NCBI GenBank assembly: GCA_012861695.1
Contig: JAAOOA010000098.1
Location: 96,001 to 160,000, forward strand
Length of the DNA: 64,000 nt
Direction of reading: 5' to 3'
DNA from: Trematomus loennbergii
Lineage: Eukaryota > Chordata > Actinopteri > Perciformes > Nototheniidae
Shown here: positions 1 to 54,228 of the stretch, piece after piece
Numbering within the stretch: the stretch's first letter is position 1
How the letters are laid out: each line of letters opens with the position of its first letter
Notes under the pieces: generated by a model
What the model saw: only the letters and a program-made list of their open reading frames with translations
Told to the model about the DNA's origin: nothing
The model's database searches: none
Program-made: the position numbers and the translations under genes

Positions 1-147
1 TACCTGGTTTTTTCGCCTATTACATTGTACACCATGGAGGAAATGCAAGCGTACAAAGGACTCGAGGCACATAACCAGTTCACATCCGGGTGGATCCGTG
101 ACGTTTGCGTTGCATATCAAGGAGATGTGGCTGTAATAGCTGGAAAA
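1..147 (+). CDS. YqaJ/SWIM transposon protein, internal exon (5' part outside window)
   Basis: The reading frame is open from base 1 and runs through METs at 34 and 46 (MEEMQAYKGLEAHNQF). It ends at a GTGAGT donor at 148-153, in phase 0. The text 'YKGLEAHNQFTSGWIRDV' is the conserved lead-in to the SWIM-type zinc site of fish YqaJ-domain proteins, so this is an internal exon and the ATG at 34 is probably not the true start. The next exon begins at 1757 (VLHSQ). The 1.6-kb intron between them is occupied by a hAT element. Confidence 0.65.
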
Positions 148-317
148 GTGAGTAAATATTTCGTGAGGGCTCTTCAGCTGGCTTTTTAAATATCCCTAAA
201 GTCCCCCAAAATAAAATGGGTGAGGCTGCTTTTATCCACTACGCTACCAAGAAATATCAGAGGCCAACTCAGTGGACATTTTTAAACACCAGCTTTTATT
301 TTTGTTGTACCTATATC

Positions 318-1263
318 CAGAGTTGGGTGTAACACGTTACAAAGTAACGCGTTACTGTAATAATATTACTTTTGTCGGTAAGGAGTAGTGTAACTTTTAT
401 AATTCAGTAATCACACTACAGTTACTAACATTGCCCCGACACGCGTTACTTCGTTACTTTTATAAAATCAGTCATAATCACACTGACAGACAAGAGGGGT
501 TTCCGCCGCAGGTTTATATGTACGTAATCTGCGCGACTTGCACGTCCACATCTCCACGTGCAGTGCTGCATAAACATGGCTGAGTCAGCGATAACTTTCG
601 AGGGGTGGAGGTATGCCCATTATTTTGAGTTCGTCCGAAGAATAGACAGGAATGTGACGGTGAGGTGCAAACTGTGTCCAGGCCAGAAGCTGTTATCCAC
701 TGCTGCAAACACCACGTCAAACCTCAACAACACCTGCAAAGAACACATGCTAACGTGAAGCTAATAGCTAAGGACCCCCGAACCCAGAGTGAGGATGTTG
801 TGAGTCGCCGTCGCCGACTCCGAAGCAGCAAAAATTACCGGTAACCAAAGCAGAGATGGACAGGCTTGTAGCATCCTTCATAGTAGAGGTAAGGTTGCCC
901 ATTTGCACAGTGGAATCACCATCGCATCGTTCAGAGATATACTGCGCAGAATACAGATAGCAGGAGACAGAGGACAGCCATAGTCAGAGCTATCTGGATC
1001 AGTCTTATGCGACAATGGAAACTGAACTAAAGAGAACATTTGAAACTTTAGCAGTCTGCGTGATCTGCCTGTAGGGAGGGGCGGGCCGGCCCTGAGAGTA
1101 AAGTAACGAGTAAAGTAACGAGTAAAGTAACGAGTAAAGTAACGAGTAAAGTAACGAGTTACTTTATGTAGAGAGTAACGAAGTAGTGTAATATATTACT
1201 TTTTTTTAAAGTAATATGTAATATGTAATATATTACTTTTTTTTAGCAACGACCCGATCTCTG
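318..1263 (+). mobile_element. Non-autonomous hAT element (copy 1), nested in the transposon intron
   Basis: The termini are CAGAGTTGGGTG at the left and the inverse of CAGAGATCGGGTCG at the right. The flanks CCTATATC (310-317) and CCTATAGT (1264-1271) match at 6 of 8 positions, as for an aged 8-bp hAT target duplication. Subterminal DNA is full of GTTACTTT/AAAGTAAC motifs, including a 12-bp GTAAAGTAACGA repeat in about five copies at 1099-1155. The interior keeps the first coding exon of the parent transposase (BED finger, 576-758). A second copy lies at 14308-15107 in the opposite orientation. Confidence 0.8.
576..758 (+). pseudogene. hAT transposase N-terminal BED zinc-finger remnant
   Basis: The 60-residue reading begins MAESAITFEGWRYAHYF and contains the CKLC pair and the downstream Leu-Asn/His region of a BED finger, as in ZBED-like hAT transposases. 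It is cut off by a stop at 758. Just beyond, the sequence still reads as hAT-like in another frame (AACGTGAAGCTAATAGC). No RNase-H catalytic region follows, so this is a fossil exon carried in a deletion derivative. Confidence 0.65.
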
Positions 1264-1756
1264 CCTATAGTTTACTTTATTTTATAGGGTTTTATATTGT
1301 TGCATCAATTAACTTAGTCTTGTGTCTTATTATTTATTTTTATTATCATACCTTTTACCTCCTCGTGTCTCTTAACCTGTTAAAATGTTATATGTTGTTG
1401 CTATGCTGCATGTACCTGTAAAGGTCTTAACATCTGATCTGAGGGGAATTTCTTGTGGTTTATTTTTAACTTGTGATGTGTGCCATTTTGTAAAGCACTT
1501 TGAGCTACACGTGCTTTATGAAAAGGGCTTTATAAATAAAGCTTTATTATATATTGCAATATATTTAAATTACAAAAGTTGTAACCTATTCTTGGTTGTC
1601 AGCTTCTGTTATGTGCTACCTAGCATAGGAATATGACAAGAGCTGACCACCCACTGGTTGTGTAAACAATCAGTATTTTAAAGTAAAGTTGGACCAAAAT
1701 ATTGGTGGTTCTAAAAAGTCAACAATCCAATAATATTTTTGTATTTTATTTTTCAG
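1264..1756 (+). other. Remaining intron of the YqaJ gene with a LINE/SINE-like 3' tail
   Basis: This AT-rich intron segment contains, around 1490-1555, the text GTAAAGCACTTTGAGCTACA followed by a TTTATAAATAAA-type tail. That is typical of the 3' ends of fish L2/CR1-class retroposons. No coding potential is supported. The acceptor TTTTTCAG ends at 1756. Confidence 0.5.
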
Positions 1757-3306
1757 GTATTGCATTCTCAGAGTATTGGGCTGCCGCCAACATGTCCGTG
1801 GGTACTGATGAAGAAGGATGGTGCAGTCATCACAGCTAACTGCAACTGCAAGGCTGGTTTGGGATCAACATGTACCCATGTTGCATCTCTCCTTTTCTAC
1901 ATAGAAACATCTATACGGATACGTGATGCCAAGACAGTTACCCAGGAAAAGGCGTATTGGCTTCTACCTGGATCAGTGAAGGATGTAACACCTTCCCCTG
2001 TTGCTGACATTGACTTTACTTCGGCTAAAACCCGAAGGAATCGTTTAAGCCAAGCAATTGACAGCCTTGGCGATGCAGCTAATTTAACAACAACAACACA
2101 CTTTTACGTCACTCGAGGGAGATTCCAAAAGCGACAGATGCTGAGCAACAGTCTTTCCTGGCATCACTGAAATCTACTGGAAGGAAGTGTGCAATATTGA
2201 CAATCTCAGCTCCACACAATGCCGATTTTGTCCCAAAAGTGACTTTGTCAACATTTCCTAAGCCGCTTTCTAGTTTAAAAAGTGAGAACTGCCTAGAAAT
2301 GGACCATAAAGCCCTTACAGAACATTGCCAAGGGATCAATGTAGCTATCACCAAGCCGGAGGCGGATGTAATTGAGAAGGCCACAAAAACACAGGCCAAA
2401 TCCAAACTCTGGTATCGATACAGAGCTGGGCGGATTACAGCATCTCGTATGAAGGCAGCATGTTCAACAAGTGCAACTAAACCATCGCTTAGCTTGATTA
2501 AAGCTATTTGTTACCCAGAAGCCACAACATTTAAAACTGCAGCTACTGAATGGGGATGTAATCACGAGAAATCAGCACGTGAAGATTACATTACAATTAT
2601 GAATCGACATGACGGTTTCATTTGCCAGGACTCTGGGCTCGTGTTATCGCCAACATTTCCATATTTAGGTGCTACTCCAGATGGTGTTGTGTCCTGCAAG
2701 TGCTGTGGTGTAGGTGTTTTGGAAATTAAATGCCCCTACTGTGTTGCTGCACCGTCAGACCATACATGTCTGGAATCACGTGATGGACAGGACAGGCTGA
2801 AGAAGACCCATGCCTATTTCTATCAAGTGCAGACCCAGTTATTTATATGTGATGTTGAATATGCTGACTTTGTTCTGTGGGTGAATGGAAAGATTCATCT
2901 TGAACGCATAACCCCAGATATTGACTTTTGGGAGAAGGTATACCCCAAAGCTCATGAATTCTTTCAGAAGGTCATTCTCCTCGAGTTGAGTGGGCAATTC
3001 TTCACCAGAATTTCCAGTGCAACTACACCAGTCTCCATTAGTGCACCAAAAAGGCCTCTCTGCCTGATACCAGACCCTGCTCTATGTGCCACTCTGACTC
3101 AGCCAACCAATACCCAACCACTGATACCCAAGTGGTGCCTTTGTCGTGGAGAGGAAAAGCTTCCCATGATAGGATGTGATAACACAAATTGTGAAACTAC
3201 CTGGTTTCATTTTGAATGTGTTGGTATAACAGTTGCCCCCAAAGGAAGCTGGTATTGTGACAAATGTCATCAGCATGTCCCCTCTCAAAAGAAACAGAAG
3301 TACTAA
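1757..3306 (+). CDS. SWIM zinc site + YqaJ-type exonuclease + PHD finger protein (transposon-borne), one frameshift
   Basis: The last exon starts after the acceptor at 1751-1756 and stops at 3304-3306. In order it shows: a SWIM-type CxCx(n)CxH site (CNCKAGLGSTCTHVASLLFY); a YqaJ/lambda-exonuclease-like fold with LWYRYRAGRITAS, the acidic GCNHEKSA, the catalytic PDG of GATPDGVVS, the E-x-K of LEIKCP, and a YQVQTQL motif; then a C-terminal C4HC3 PHD finger (WCLCRGEE ... GCDNTNC ... WFHFEC ... WYCDKC) just before a basic tail. The frame shifts once near 2095-2105 in an ACA repeat. The first frame continues falsely to 2170, and the true one resumes with ATDAEQQSFL. PHD fingers bind histone H3 tails; chromatin targeting is inference. 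YqaJ proteins are D-(E-x-K) nucleases. Confidence 0.8.
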
Positions 3307-4214
3307 TCAATCTGAATGACAGTGTATATATTTATTTGATTAAACATGTTTCTTTTACATCAAATCTATATAAAGAACATGTAAGTGTAACAATCAAAAA
3401 AAGTTGTGCACACTAAAATGACACAAAGCATCATTATTTAAACTGACATTGAAAGTGCAAAACCTCAGCTCAAATATCCAAAACTCTAAACACATGTTCA
3501 GCTCTGCACCCAATTTGCAATTCAACTTTCCACTTTTTGAAAAGTAAAAGTATAACAACAGTATATTTGTGTTTCTGCACATATTTTGGAGACTTGAACA
3601 ATCTTTATTTGCAGAATTCTCAAAAATGTGTTTTAGCATTGAAAAAAACTGTAATATGGACACAATGTTAATCTATCTCTGTTATGTGAGGTGATCTCTG
3701 CAGCTTACAGTTAAAGGAGCATGTACTTGTTTTTCACCCTTTTTCAATGGGTAACTTGGAAACCTGTAATAAATATAATACTTTGCCCTTTCAATTGTTT
3801 TTTTCAAAATGTATTTACCCAAGCTTAAATATTCTACCAGTACTATTACAGTGTGCAGTGCAGGTCTGAAACCACAAGCATTTGGGATGTGTCCAATCTG
3901 ACAATAGAAAACTTGAGAGAAAAACATTAATCTTCCATGCCTGAAAACAGCTTAAATAATTTTTCAAACATTCCCCTACACAACCAAACCCCAAATCACT
4001 GCTCTGATTATCAAGACATTTAATTGACCAAGTACAACATTGACAATAATGTAATACTAATTACAATACAAACATGTCATATTTTTAAATCTGATATGGG
4101 TTGATTGGGGTGTAACAGAATGTAAAGGCTCAATCAACGGGTATTACAGTATCACACAAATTTTCAGGTCGCAGCACACTTCAGCTATTTTATCCATCAA
4201 TGTAATCTACATCT
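3307..4214. other. Tail-to-tail spacer between the two transposon genes
   Basis: About 0.9 kb of AT-rich sequence lies between convergent stop codons (3306 and 4215). It holds ATTAAA-like candidates for polyadenylation on the plus strand (near 3340) and short unsupported ORFs only. I see no further gene. Confidence 0.5.
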
Positions 4215-5380
4215 TTAGAAAGTAAAATCTATAGGAATTGGTCCTCCCAAAATGGTATATCGCTGCCTTACACATCCTATGACACGCTCAACATGAATTC
4301 GCACGTTAGCAATTTTCCTTGTGTCAATAACATCTTTCATTGATAATTGTTTCCGGCCTTTCATGAATGCAGGCACCTTAACCTCAGCACACATGAAACC
4401 CACTGAGTCACTTATATTGAAACCTCGGTCTGCCAAAATCAAATCACCAGGCAAAAAGTTATCTAAGAAGCCACCATTTTCTGTAATATGCTTATCACTG
4501 GACCTGCCACCCCATGCCCTTGAAATGAATGATATAACACCCTGCGGACAGATTCCTATCAGAATGTTATGGTGTTGTGATGTTTGTAGTTTGACCAAGT
4601 CTGAGCCCGTGCCATTACATTTGATGGCCTGTCAATGAAAACTTCAAAGCAGTCTATTATAACAGCCACTTTAGTACCAAAATGAGTGCGGAAATCCATA
4701 GGCATTGTCAGTTGGAGTTCCTCTCGAGATGGCCACTTCAAAAGGAAACTCATACGTTTGAACATGACGTCGATAATCAAGGTAAACACACGGGATACTG
4801 TAGACGTGGATGTGTTGAATTTATAAGCCAGCTCTTGCAGGGGTTGGTTTAATCTTAATTTCATTAGTGTCAGTATAAACTGTTGAAATGTAGACAGTGA
4901 ACTCTTAGCGTTCACACTGATGTGCAGTTCCACAAGATTGTATACCATCATTAGAATAGCAAAAGTAGGAAGTCCCGTGTAGAACCGCACACGGTCATCA
5001 TCGCCCTTAAATGTACTCTCTGAAATGGTGGACTTTACAAGCTTTTCTTTTAAGTTAACATTTTCTGTTGTTACATTATTAATTTCAAATGACATTTTGT
5101 CAATCATTTCACCAGTCAAATCAGTCTGAGTTGCAGTGCCAGTCTCTGGTTCAATCAGTCCTTCTTCTTCCCCAGTGGCTCCCAGGACTGGTGCGGGCTC
5201 TTCTAGAGATGGTATATCAGATACCATGCTGTAGAGATCAAGTAGTGCGATGGATGACCTTTTTCTGGCGCGTTTATACCTGGCATGTGTAGCAGGGGAA
5301 GGTGCTGTCATTTTCGTGGCCCAATTTGACAGACGGTGCCCAGTCAGGATGATTTTTGTCAAAAAGTGCCACTGGTTTAC
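4215..5380 (-). CDS. DDE_Tnp_4-type transposase, exon 2 of the THAP-transposase gene (two frameshifts)
   Basis: The acceptor TTATTTGCAG precedes base 5380. The exon opens in the THAP-gene frame ([17 protein letters not shown]) and stops at 4217-4215. It contains an acidic/coiled linker, the helix-turn-helix-like [20 protein letters not shown], and the three acidic residues of a DDE nuclease: D in [16 protein letters not shown] in [10 protein letters not shown], and E in [14 protein letters not shown]. Two single-base losses break it. One is in an A-run near 5310 (before [18 protein letters not shown]). The other is in a T-run near 4570 (between HHNTIT and LIGICPQG). The product would catalyse excision and insertion of the element. 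The order of domains and the DDE text are PIF/Harbinger-like. Confidence 0.85.
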
Positions 5381-5827
5381 CTGCAAATAAATCAGATTGT
5401 AGGTCAGTTATATCCTGGGTGAACTGTTAATTAATACAATTTGACCTCTTTTGACAAGCGAAGTCAGACTTTAGATATATTTAAAATGCTGGTGTCAAGA
5501 CATAGGAACATGACAAATAATTGAGGAAACCAAAAGCCTCTGAAAAGGTGCCAGGGACTGTACAGCCTTTACTGTTTACATATAATCAAATGGCCAGTAG
5601 GGGGAGGATTACTTTAAATTACAGTTAAACGAAGCACTGCAGGGGATGACAGACTGGTGTGAAGATGACCTGAGCCAAGGGATGACTTTACTTTGTAGAT
5701 ACTCCACAATCTGATATGTCGATCGATGACACAGACTCCAGGATTCTATTTCCTTGTTAAGATACATGTCTTAGTACGTGGGTTATATGTTCATTTTGAA
5801 TGTTTGTATGTAAAACCCGACACTTAC
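5381..5827 (-). other. Intron between THAP and DDE exons
   Basis: This is a short intron with donor GTAAGT (complement of 5827-5822) and acceptor TTTGCAG. No other feature is seen in it. Confidence 0.6.
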
Positions 5828-6050
5828 CTGACGTGAAATGATCCCCACAAACGCGAGTATAGTTGTGGTTGGATGGTTTGAGATCCTCCCGTCCGATCCT
5901 ATTGAGCCATTTTTCCCGGCGACGCTTTGAAAGTTCATGTGTTGCTTCACCCTGGTGTGTTATAACCGCCGGCAGCCTGTAAAATGACTTCGGTCCCCTG
6001 TTTCGATCACCTCTGTTGCCGCAGCCAACAATGGCACAGAAGTTAACCAT
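5828..6050 (-). CDS. THAP zinc-finger exon of the transposase gene
   Basis: Starting at ATG 6050-6048 the exon reads MVNFCAIVGCGNRGDRNR and ends at a GTAAGT donor. It carries the C2CH THAP signature: C-x4-C (CAIVGC), then about 47 residues, then C-x2-H (VCGDHF), with the conserved W in REKWLNRIGR. THAP domains give sequence-specific DNA binding, here presumably to the transposon ends. The frame is open upstream to 6131, so a further upstream start is possible, but MVNF is the usual THAP-domain opening. Confidence 0.8.
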
Positions 6051-7268
6051 TATATGTCCGGTAAAAAAACAGCTCTGACGTATTACGGTGTCTGTTTTGG
6101 TACTCCAGTATGGCCGTTGGGCTGACGTCACGGGTATGCAAAGCCTCTATATCGCCTCGTTCACACATTAAATCAACAATTCTACTACAGATTCTACAAG
6201 CATCTGCGTGTCTCTGTTGCCTCCTATACGAGTCATTTTTAACAATTTGAGAAACACTTTGGATTTATTATTTATTTATTTCAAATGTGAAATGTTACCA
6301 ATATACTCACGGACCACTAGGCGTCGCTCACGGACCACACTTCACTGTGAGAACCCCTGATGTAGACGCTCAGCCACAGATGTTCAGACCCTCGTTGGAC
6401 AGACTCTAAGCAGCTTCAGTGTGTCTCGAGCTCCTCTTCACTGACAGCAGGCTGACCTTTTTACTGCTGGTTGTTTGTAATGATGGTTTACATTCTGTTA
6501 GTCTTAACGTGGATATCTCTCTGCGACACTTATCATTTATTTGGCATGATAAAAATGTCTGCTTCTTTCCAATAGTCTGGAGTTGTTGGCAGGCTTACTC
6601 TCTCTTCGTCTCAATAAAAACGTTTCCCTTGACAGCCTGAAGCTCCAAAGGATTACACAGTTTAGGAACGTTAACAATGAAAACATGAAAACATGTTGAA
6701 GAGCTTTTTCGGGACCACAAGTCGAAATAAATCTTTGTCTCTTTGAGTCCTATCCTCCCCAACCAATGAGAAAAAGGAATGATTGGACCTACCGTTCCCT
6801 ACATGTCCTCCCATTGGCTCAAGCATTGGTTCTGGTTCTGGTTCAGATATGCACATTAGCTGCAGGTTAGGGAGTAACAGGATACATATCATGGCGCTAC
6901 GTAATTAGGATACAGAAGAAATGTAACTGTTATCCTTTAAAGCTACATTTTTTTAAACTGGCGATTACTACCAGGATTCACATAGCTGTATTAGGTTAGT
7001 TGAGGCAATAATATTCAGTTAAAACACAGAATATTAGGTTCAATTATGCTTTCAACTAACCTAATACAGTGACGTGGAACCTGTTGACATAATGCACTTA
7101 ATTAAAGTCAATCTTTATTTTGTTCAGTGTGTGTACTGCCTTCATTTGCCAAATGCATGTTTTTAAATTGCATTTTTTTTTTTAAAAGTCAATTCTTTTA
7201 AACTGAATATCTTGGCTTCTTCTGTTCTGATGTTGTTGTCTTCTCCTTTCTGTTGTCACAATACAATG
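6051..7268. other. Intergenic DNA between the transposon and the collagen gene 3' side
   Basis: I see no gene. A GGACCACTAGGCGTCGC-type repeat with CGGACCAC occurring twice lies near 6310-6340. A degenerate GGTTCTGGTTCTGGTTCAG stretch lies near 6825. The right end of the ISL2EU-like element should fall in the first part of this interval. Confidence 0.4.
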
Positions 7269-7760
7269 GGTTCCACTTTACAATAAGACTACCCTTATAA
7301 AGGGTTTACGAATAGTTTGTAATTAATGTATTAATTAGGTTGTGAACACTTTATAAATCATTAATAAGCTTTTATAAGACATGAGATAAACAGGGCAACT
7401 GTGACTGCTTGCCAAATAGTGAGCCCACAGTTATCTGTACTGCTAAGCCTTATTAGAAATGGTAGTAACTCATTAATAGATGGTCATAAAGAGATGCCAA
7501 GAAACATCAAGATGGAAGAGGGGATCAACTCAGTGAGCAACAGATACCAAGGATGCTGGCTGATGAAGAAGACAAAGTAAGCTTGGTAGCCAACATAAGG
7601 CTTAGTCATCTTGCCAAATAGTGAGCCTGTGTTGATGTATGAAAACTATGTTAGAACTGGTTTATAAATGGTTCTTAATGATGAATAAAGTGTTTACAAC
7701 CTAATTAATAACCTAATTATAAACCCTTTATGAATGCTTTATAAGGGTAGTCTTATTGTA
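7269..7760. mobile_element. TIR/foldback MITE 'GGTTCCACTTTACAATAAGA' copy 1 (right TIR truncated)
   Basis: The left end GGTTCCACTTTACAATAAGA is repeated inverted at the right as TAAGGGTAGTCTTATTGTA. The same interior (AATAGATGGTCATAAAGAGA, then GATGCCAAGAAACATCAAGA) is found in the full-length copy at 26896-27460. The outermost right arm is missing here. Confidence 0.75.
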
Positions 7761-8335
7761 CATCTTATTGACATTTCTTTTCTATTGTCTATATTTGCAT
7801 GTTGATATTGAGGTAATGCAAAAGTAACAGAAGTACCACGATATTAAAGTAATCAGGATACATTACTTGTATATCGTATTACTTAGATTACATTACTGAC
7901 GACTAGTGATTGAAACGTGTTACATTTAGTAAGTTCCTCCCTGGAAATATTGTTCATTCATCTGTCATTCAACAGACAAGGACTTTTATTCCAAAAGTTT
8001 GAGGATCCAGAAGGTTTCAGGTTATGGTGATAAGTATCAAATCCAGCCTTTTGTTCGAGGTTTTATTCTTATAAATGGTTAAATACAGTACTCAGATTAC
8101 ACTGATTGGTTCCTCACTTCCAGCAGCAGGGGGCGCCAGCACATCATTCAAAGATCTTCCTCTGGCAGGTGAGTGCATGTAAATGGTCTTATTTTGTCCT
8201 TGAAAGTCTTAAGTGAATTCTGACTGTTTTCAGAGAGCTCCAAAGGTGTTCGAGCAACACCAATGTTGAACACAAAAACTCAAAATCCTGATGAGAACTG
8301 GAGCAGTTTGAACTTTCCCTCATGTTTTTAGCAGG
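7761..8335. other. 3' flank / presumed 3' UTR side of the collagen gene
   Basis: This interval lies directly downstream of the stop codon of the Kunitz exon on the minus strand. No coding feature is seen. A GGGGGCGCCAGCAC stretch lies near 8128. No clear AATAAA poly(A) signal close to the stop was identified with confidence. Confidence 0.35.
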
Positions 8336-51303
<42,968 letters not shown>

Positions 51304-53247
51304 CTACAACAAAAACATAACAGAAGTATTTCAGAACATTGGAAAAAATATGTTTTTTTACTTATAACATATTTCACATGAACTCCTCAAATGTAAAAAT
51401 AACACTTTGTAAGTTCCAGGAAATACACAAAAAAACCTTTATACGAGAGATTGCATTGAGTAGAACTTAATGGTCTATACAAAGTGAGACAGAGGAATGT
51501 GTTCAGTGGATTTGAATCTCTTCAGCACGTTGCTCTGGACCAGCTTACTAAAACAGAATATACCAAATATTGTAGAACATTCTTTGAAACTTTATTTAAA
51601 AATGGGAAAGTGTTAATATTCATATCAGATACAATTACAAACAAAGTTAATACGTTTCAAACATAGATATTCGTACCATGTTGACTTCAAGGGTTTTCCG
51701 TGTCAGTTTCGTGCGGTCAACTTTTGCCTCCATTGTCTTAAAGGTTGTGGCATTTTGGAACATTTAAAGAACAGTAACTGGTGCATCAAGCTGCTGTTTT
51801 TAATGTGAAATCAGACCAGATTGAAATGCACACAATATTTATCAACGTCTTCTAACATGAGAGAATAAAGATACTGCTGTTCCCAAGGGAAGCTAGTCTA
51901 CAGTTCTGCATGATCTTCAATGACCCTTAACACAACACAAGAGTTGGTGTAGCATTAAGTTATTGTTTAACACATATTTTGTTCTTCAAAATCACATTTT
52001 CGGTCCTCGAACGCAAATTTTAGGGGCATTTTGAGATTTGTTGAGGCATTTTTTCCCCGTTGCACTAGTTAATTTCTAACATGAAAACATATTAGCACTA
52101 CAAAGAATCAACATTTGGTTGCAAGAAAAGTAAGATAACGAGCGCACAATATAATTAATTTGATAAATTACAAACATTTAGAGAAAAACTATTTACAAAA
52201 GTGTAATTTTGTGAGTTTTTACTTTTGGGTTTCATGTCAGCACAACCGTTAATCCCAATAGAGTGGAAATTGATTAGTCTGGTGAGACTTAAATACACAA
52301 ACAATCACAACTTTAACAGTATTTAGAGTTGATATGGACGATTTTGCAGGGATCTAACATGGGCGTCAATGGGCCAGATTTTTAAGTAATTTTGATATAA
52401 TGAAGGCATCGAGAGAACGCTGACTAACGTTGCTACTGAAATCATCTAAAATCACGTGAAAAGAGTGAATATTCTGGGATTTAGAGCAGGTTTAAGATCT
52501 TTTTTTCCAGTAGATTTTAAAGCCCTCTACACTCTAAGTGATGATGTCATCACTCTGAACATTCCGTCACATACACAGCCATTATAGAATCTGAAACACT
52601 CACAAAAAAATTCACAAAACTTAAACTGGGATTTTAGGAAAACTGTTCAATCTGTCAAAAAAACTTTAAGTCCAATAAAGTTGAGATTCTGGAGAGCAGT
52701 TTAAACTTTGGATCTTTTTTCTACATTAAAGTATGACGAAGCAGTATCACCTCAAAGTTGGATGATTTTTAGCTCTGTTCACGTCGATTTCCCATTCGTT
52801 CCTATGGGGGCAATGTTTGTAGCTTTTTGCGATTTTGCGAGTCTCTTAGAAAATACGAAAAGTAGCACGTCTAACTTTAAAGTGGAAGATAAGGAATAAG
52901 ATGAAGAAGTATGCAGGATCATAATATGTGTGCTGCCGTGCAATGCAGTCACACACAATGCTCAACATCCTTCAATGATCCCTTCCCTTACAGTAATGAC
53001 ACCTGAAGATAAGATAGTATTTTATTGATCGCAAATTAAGAAATGCTTGCATCGCAGCAGCATAAAAAAACAAGGCATTGCACATAAGTAGAAATTAAAA
53101 GAGTAGAAACAAACAATTCTAAAATGTAAACATCTCAAAATATAATAAAACAGCAAGTTGAAAGACATCCTTAATCAGGGTAAAGCAGATCTATAAGGTG
53201 AGTCAGAAGAGTTACATTTAACTTAACAAACTGACAAAGTTACTTAC
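51304..53247 (-). other. Presumed 5' intron, AT-rich
   Basis: An inverted retroposon tail (GAAGATAAGATAGTATTTTA at about 53003) is present. No other gene is seen. Confidence 0.4.
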
Positions 53248-53307
53248 AGACGTGCCGCTCCTCCTGCTCCCTCTGAACACAAGCAGATGTCCTCCGTCTT
53301 TTAGGGG
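53248..53307 (-). other. Possible 5' UTR exon of the collagen gene
   Basis: 60 bases bounded by TTGCAG and a GTAAGT donor, preceded on the gene strand by a purine/pyrimidine-biased (CCT)n stretch (53318-53360). It has no ATG in frame. It could equally be an unrelated fragment. Confidence 0.25.
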
Positions 53308-53699
53308 CTGCAAGAGGAAGAGGAGGAGGAGGAGGAGGAGGAGGAAGAGGAAGATGAGAAGAGGAGGAAGCATCCTGTGAAAGATGAACTTTGTCTCATT
53401 CGGGACACGAGGACATTTCCAAGGAAAGCAGTTTCTGGGTTTTATCTGTTTTATTTTTCTCTAATAATAATGAATGCAGGTCTAACCCGTGTGGTGTTCA
53501 TGTTGTTACTCTGCAGTGTTCGTGGGTCAGGTGACCCGCTGCCTTTTTTGGGCTTCAATTCAACACAATCAAAACTATTTCATGTTAAAATACTCAACGG
53601 ATGTTTACTTCATCCCAATTACAAGCAATATAAACAGCATATGGTTCATATTTGCCCTTTTACATTTGTTAGATCACATTCATGAATTAAAGTGCTACT

Positions 53700-53905
53700 T
53701 GTTGTTTTGCCCGCTGACCGGCTGGTCCTGTGGCTCGTCTTTTCTTTGTAACTAGCTGATGCTCAATCTCATCCTCTTCTTCAAAGTCTCTGTCAGACTC
53801 AGACTTCTCAGAAATGTGATCCTCACATTCTGAGCCTCTTCCTCTTCCTCTACATCTACATCATCATCAAATGGTTCTCTCTTCCAAAATCATCTTTTGG
53901 CCATC
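53700..53905 (-). pseudogene. Possible piggyBac-like transposase N-terminal fragment
   Basis: On the minus strand one frame reads SECEDHISEKSESDRDFEEE, then DEIEHQLVTKKRRATGPAG, then a stop. This acidic-Ser followed by basic text resembles the N-terminal region of piggyBac-derived proteins. It is short and degraded, with no catalytic part; the assignment is weak. Confidence 0.25.
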
Positions 53906-53939
53906 TTGATCAGCTGTGATGAGAACCCAAACTTGTGCC

Positions 53940-53943
53940 CACA

Positions 53944-54003
<60 letters not shown>
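53940..54003. repeat. (CA)n microsatellite
   Basis: About 30 CA units. Confidence 0.95.
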
Positions 54004-54005
<2 letters not shown>

Positions 54006-54076
54006 CAGCACAGACAGGTGCACAGGACTTACAATTTCCACAAACCCAAACCACCTGTATGTAATTTAAATGTGTT

Positions 54077-54119
54077 GGGGGGGGGGGGGGGGGGGGGGGG
54101 TGGGGGGGGGGGGGGGGGG
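54077..54119. repeat. Poly(G) tract of 42 G with one T
   Basis: G24-T-G18 on the plus strand. This can form stacked G-quadruplexes; the length is likely unstable or uncertain. Confidence 0.95.
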
Positions 54120-54228
54120 TACAGTGGGTGGTCATCGAAATATGTTCTGATATATGTTCTTCACAGAAAATGAGCCAAGGCCATTGAGTGTGAGTTTGGA
54201 AAAAATCATTATTTTTCTTTAGCTAAAT

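Larger units (their letters stand above)
1..6150. mobile_element. Two-gene ISL2EU-like (PIF/Harbinger-class) DNA transposon, left end outside the window
   Basis: Two convergent genes lie tail to tail: a plus-strand SWIM/YqaJ/PHD gene (1-3306) and a minus-strand THAP plus DDE transposase gene (6050-4215). A THAP-DDE_4 transposase paired with a YqaJ-type nuclease is, as I recall it, the gene content described for ISL2EU elements. The left end is cut off by the window edge. I could not find convincing terminal repeats near 6050-6300, so the right limit is approximate. All genes carry single-base frameshifts, so as sequenced the copy is not translatable end to end. Confidence 0.75.
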
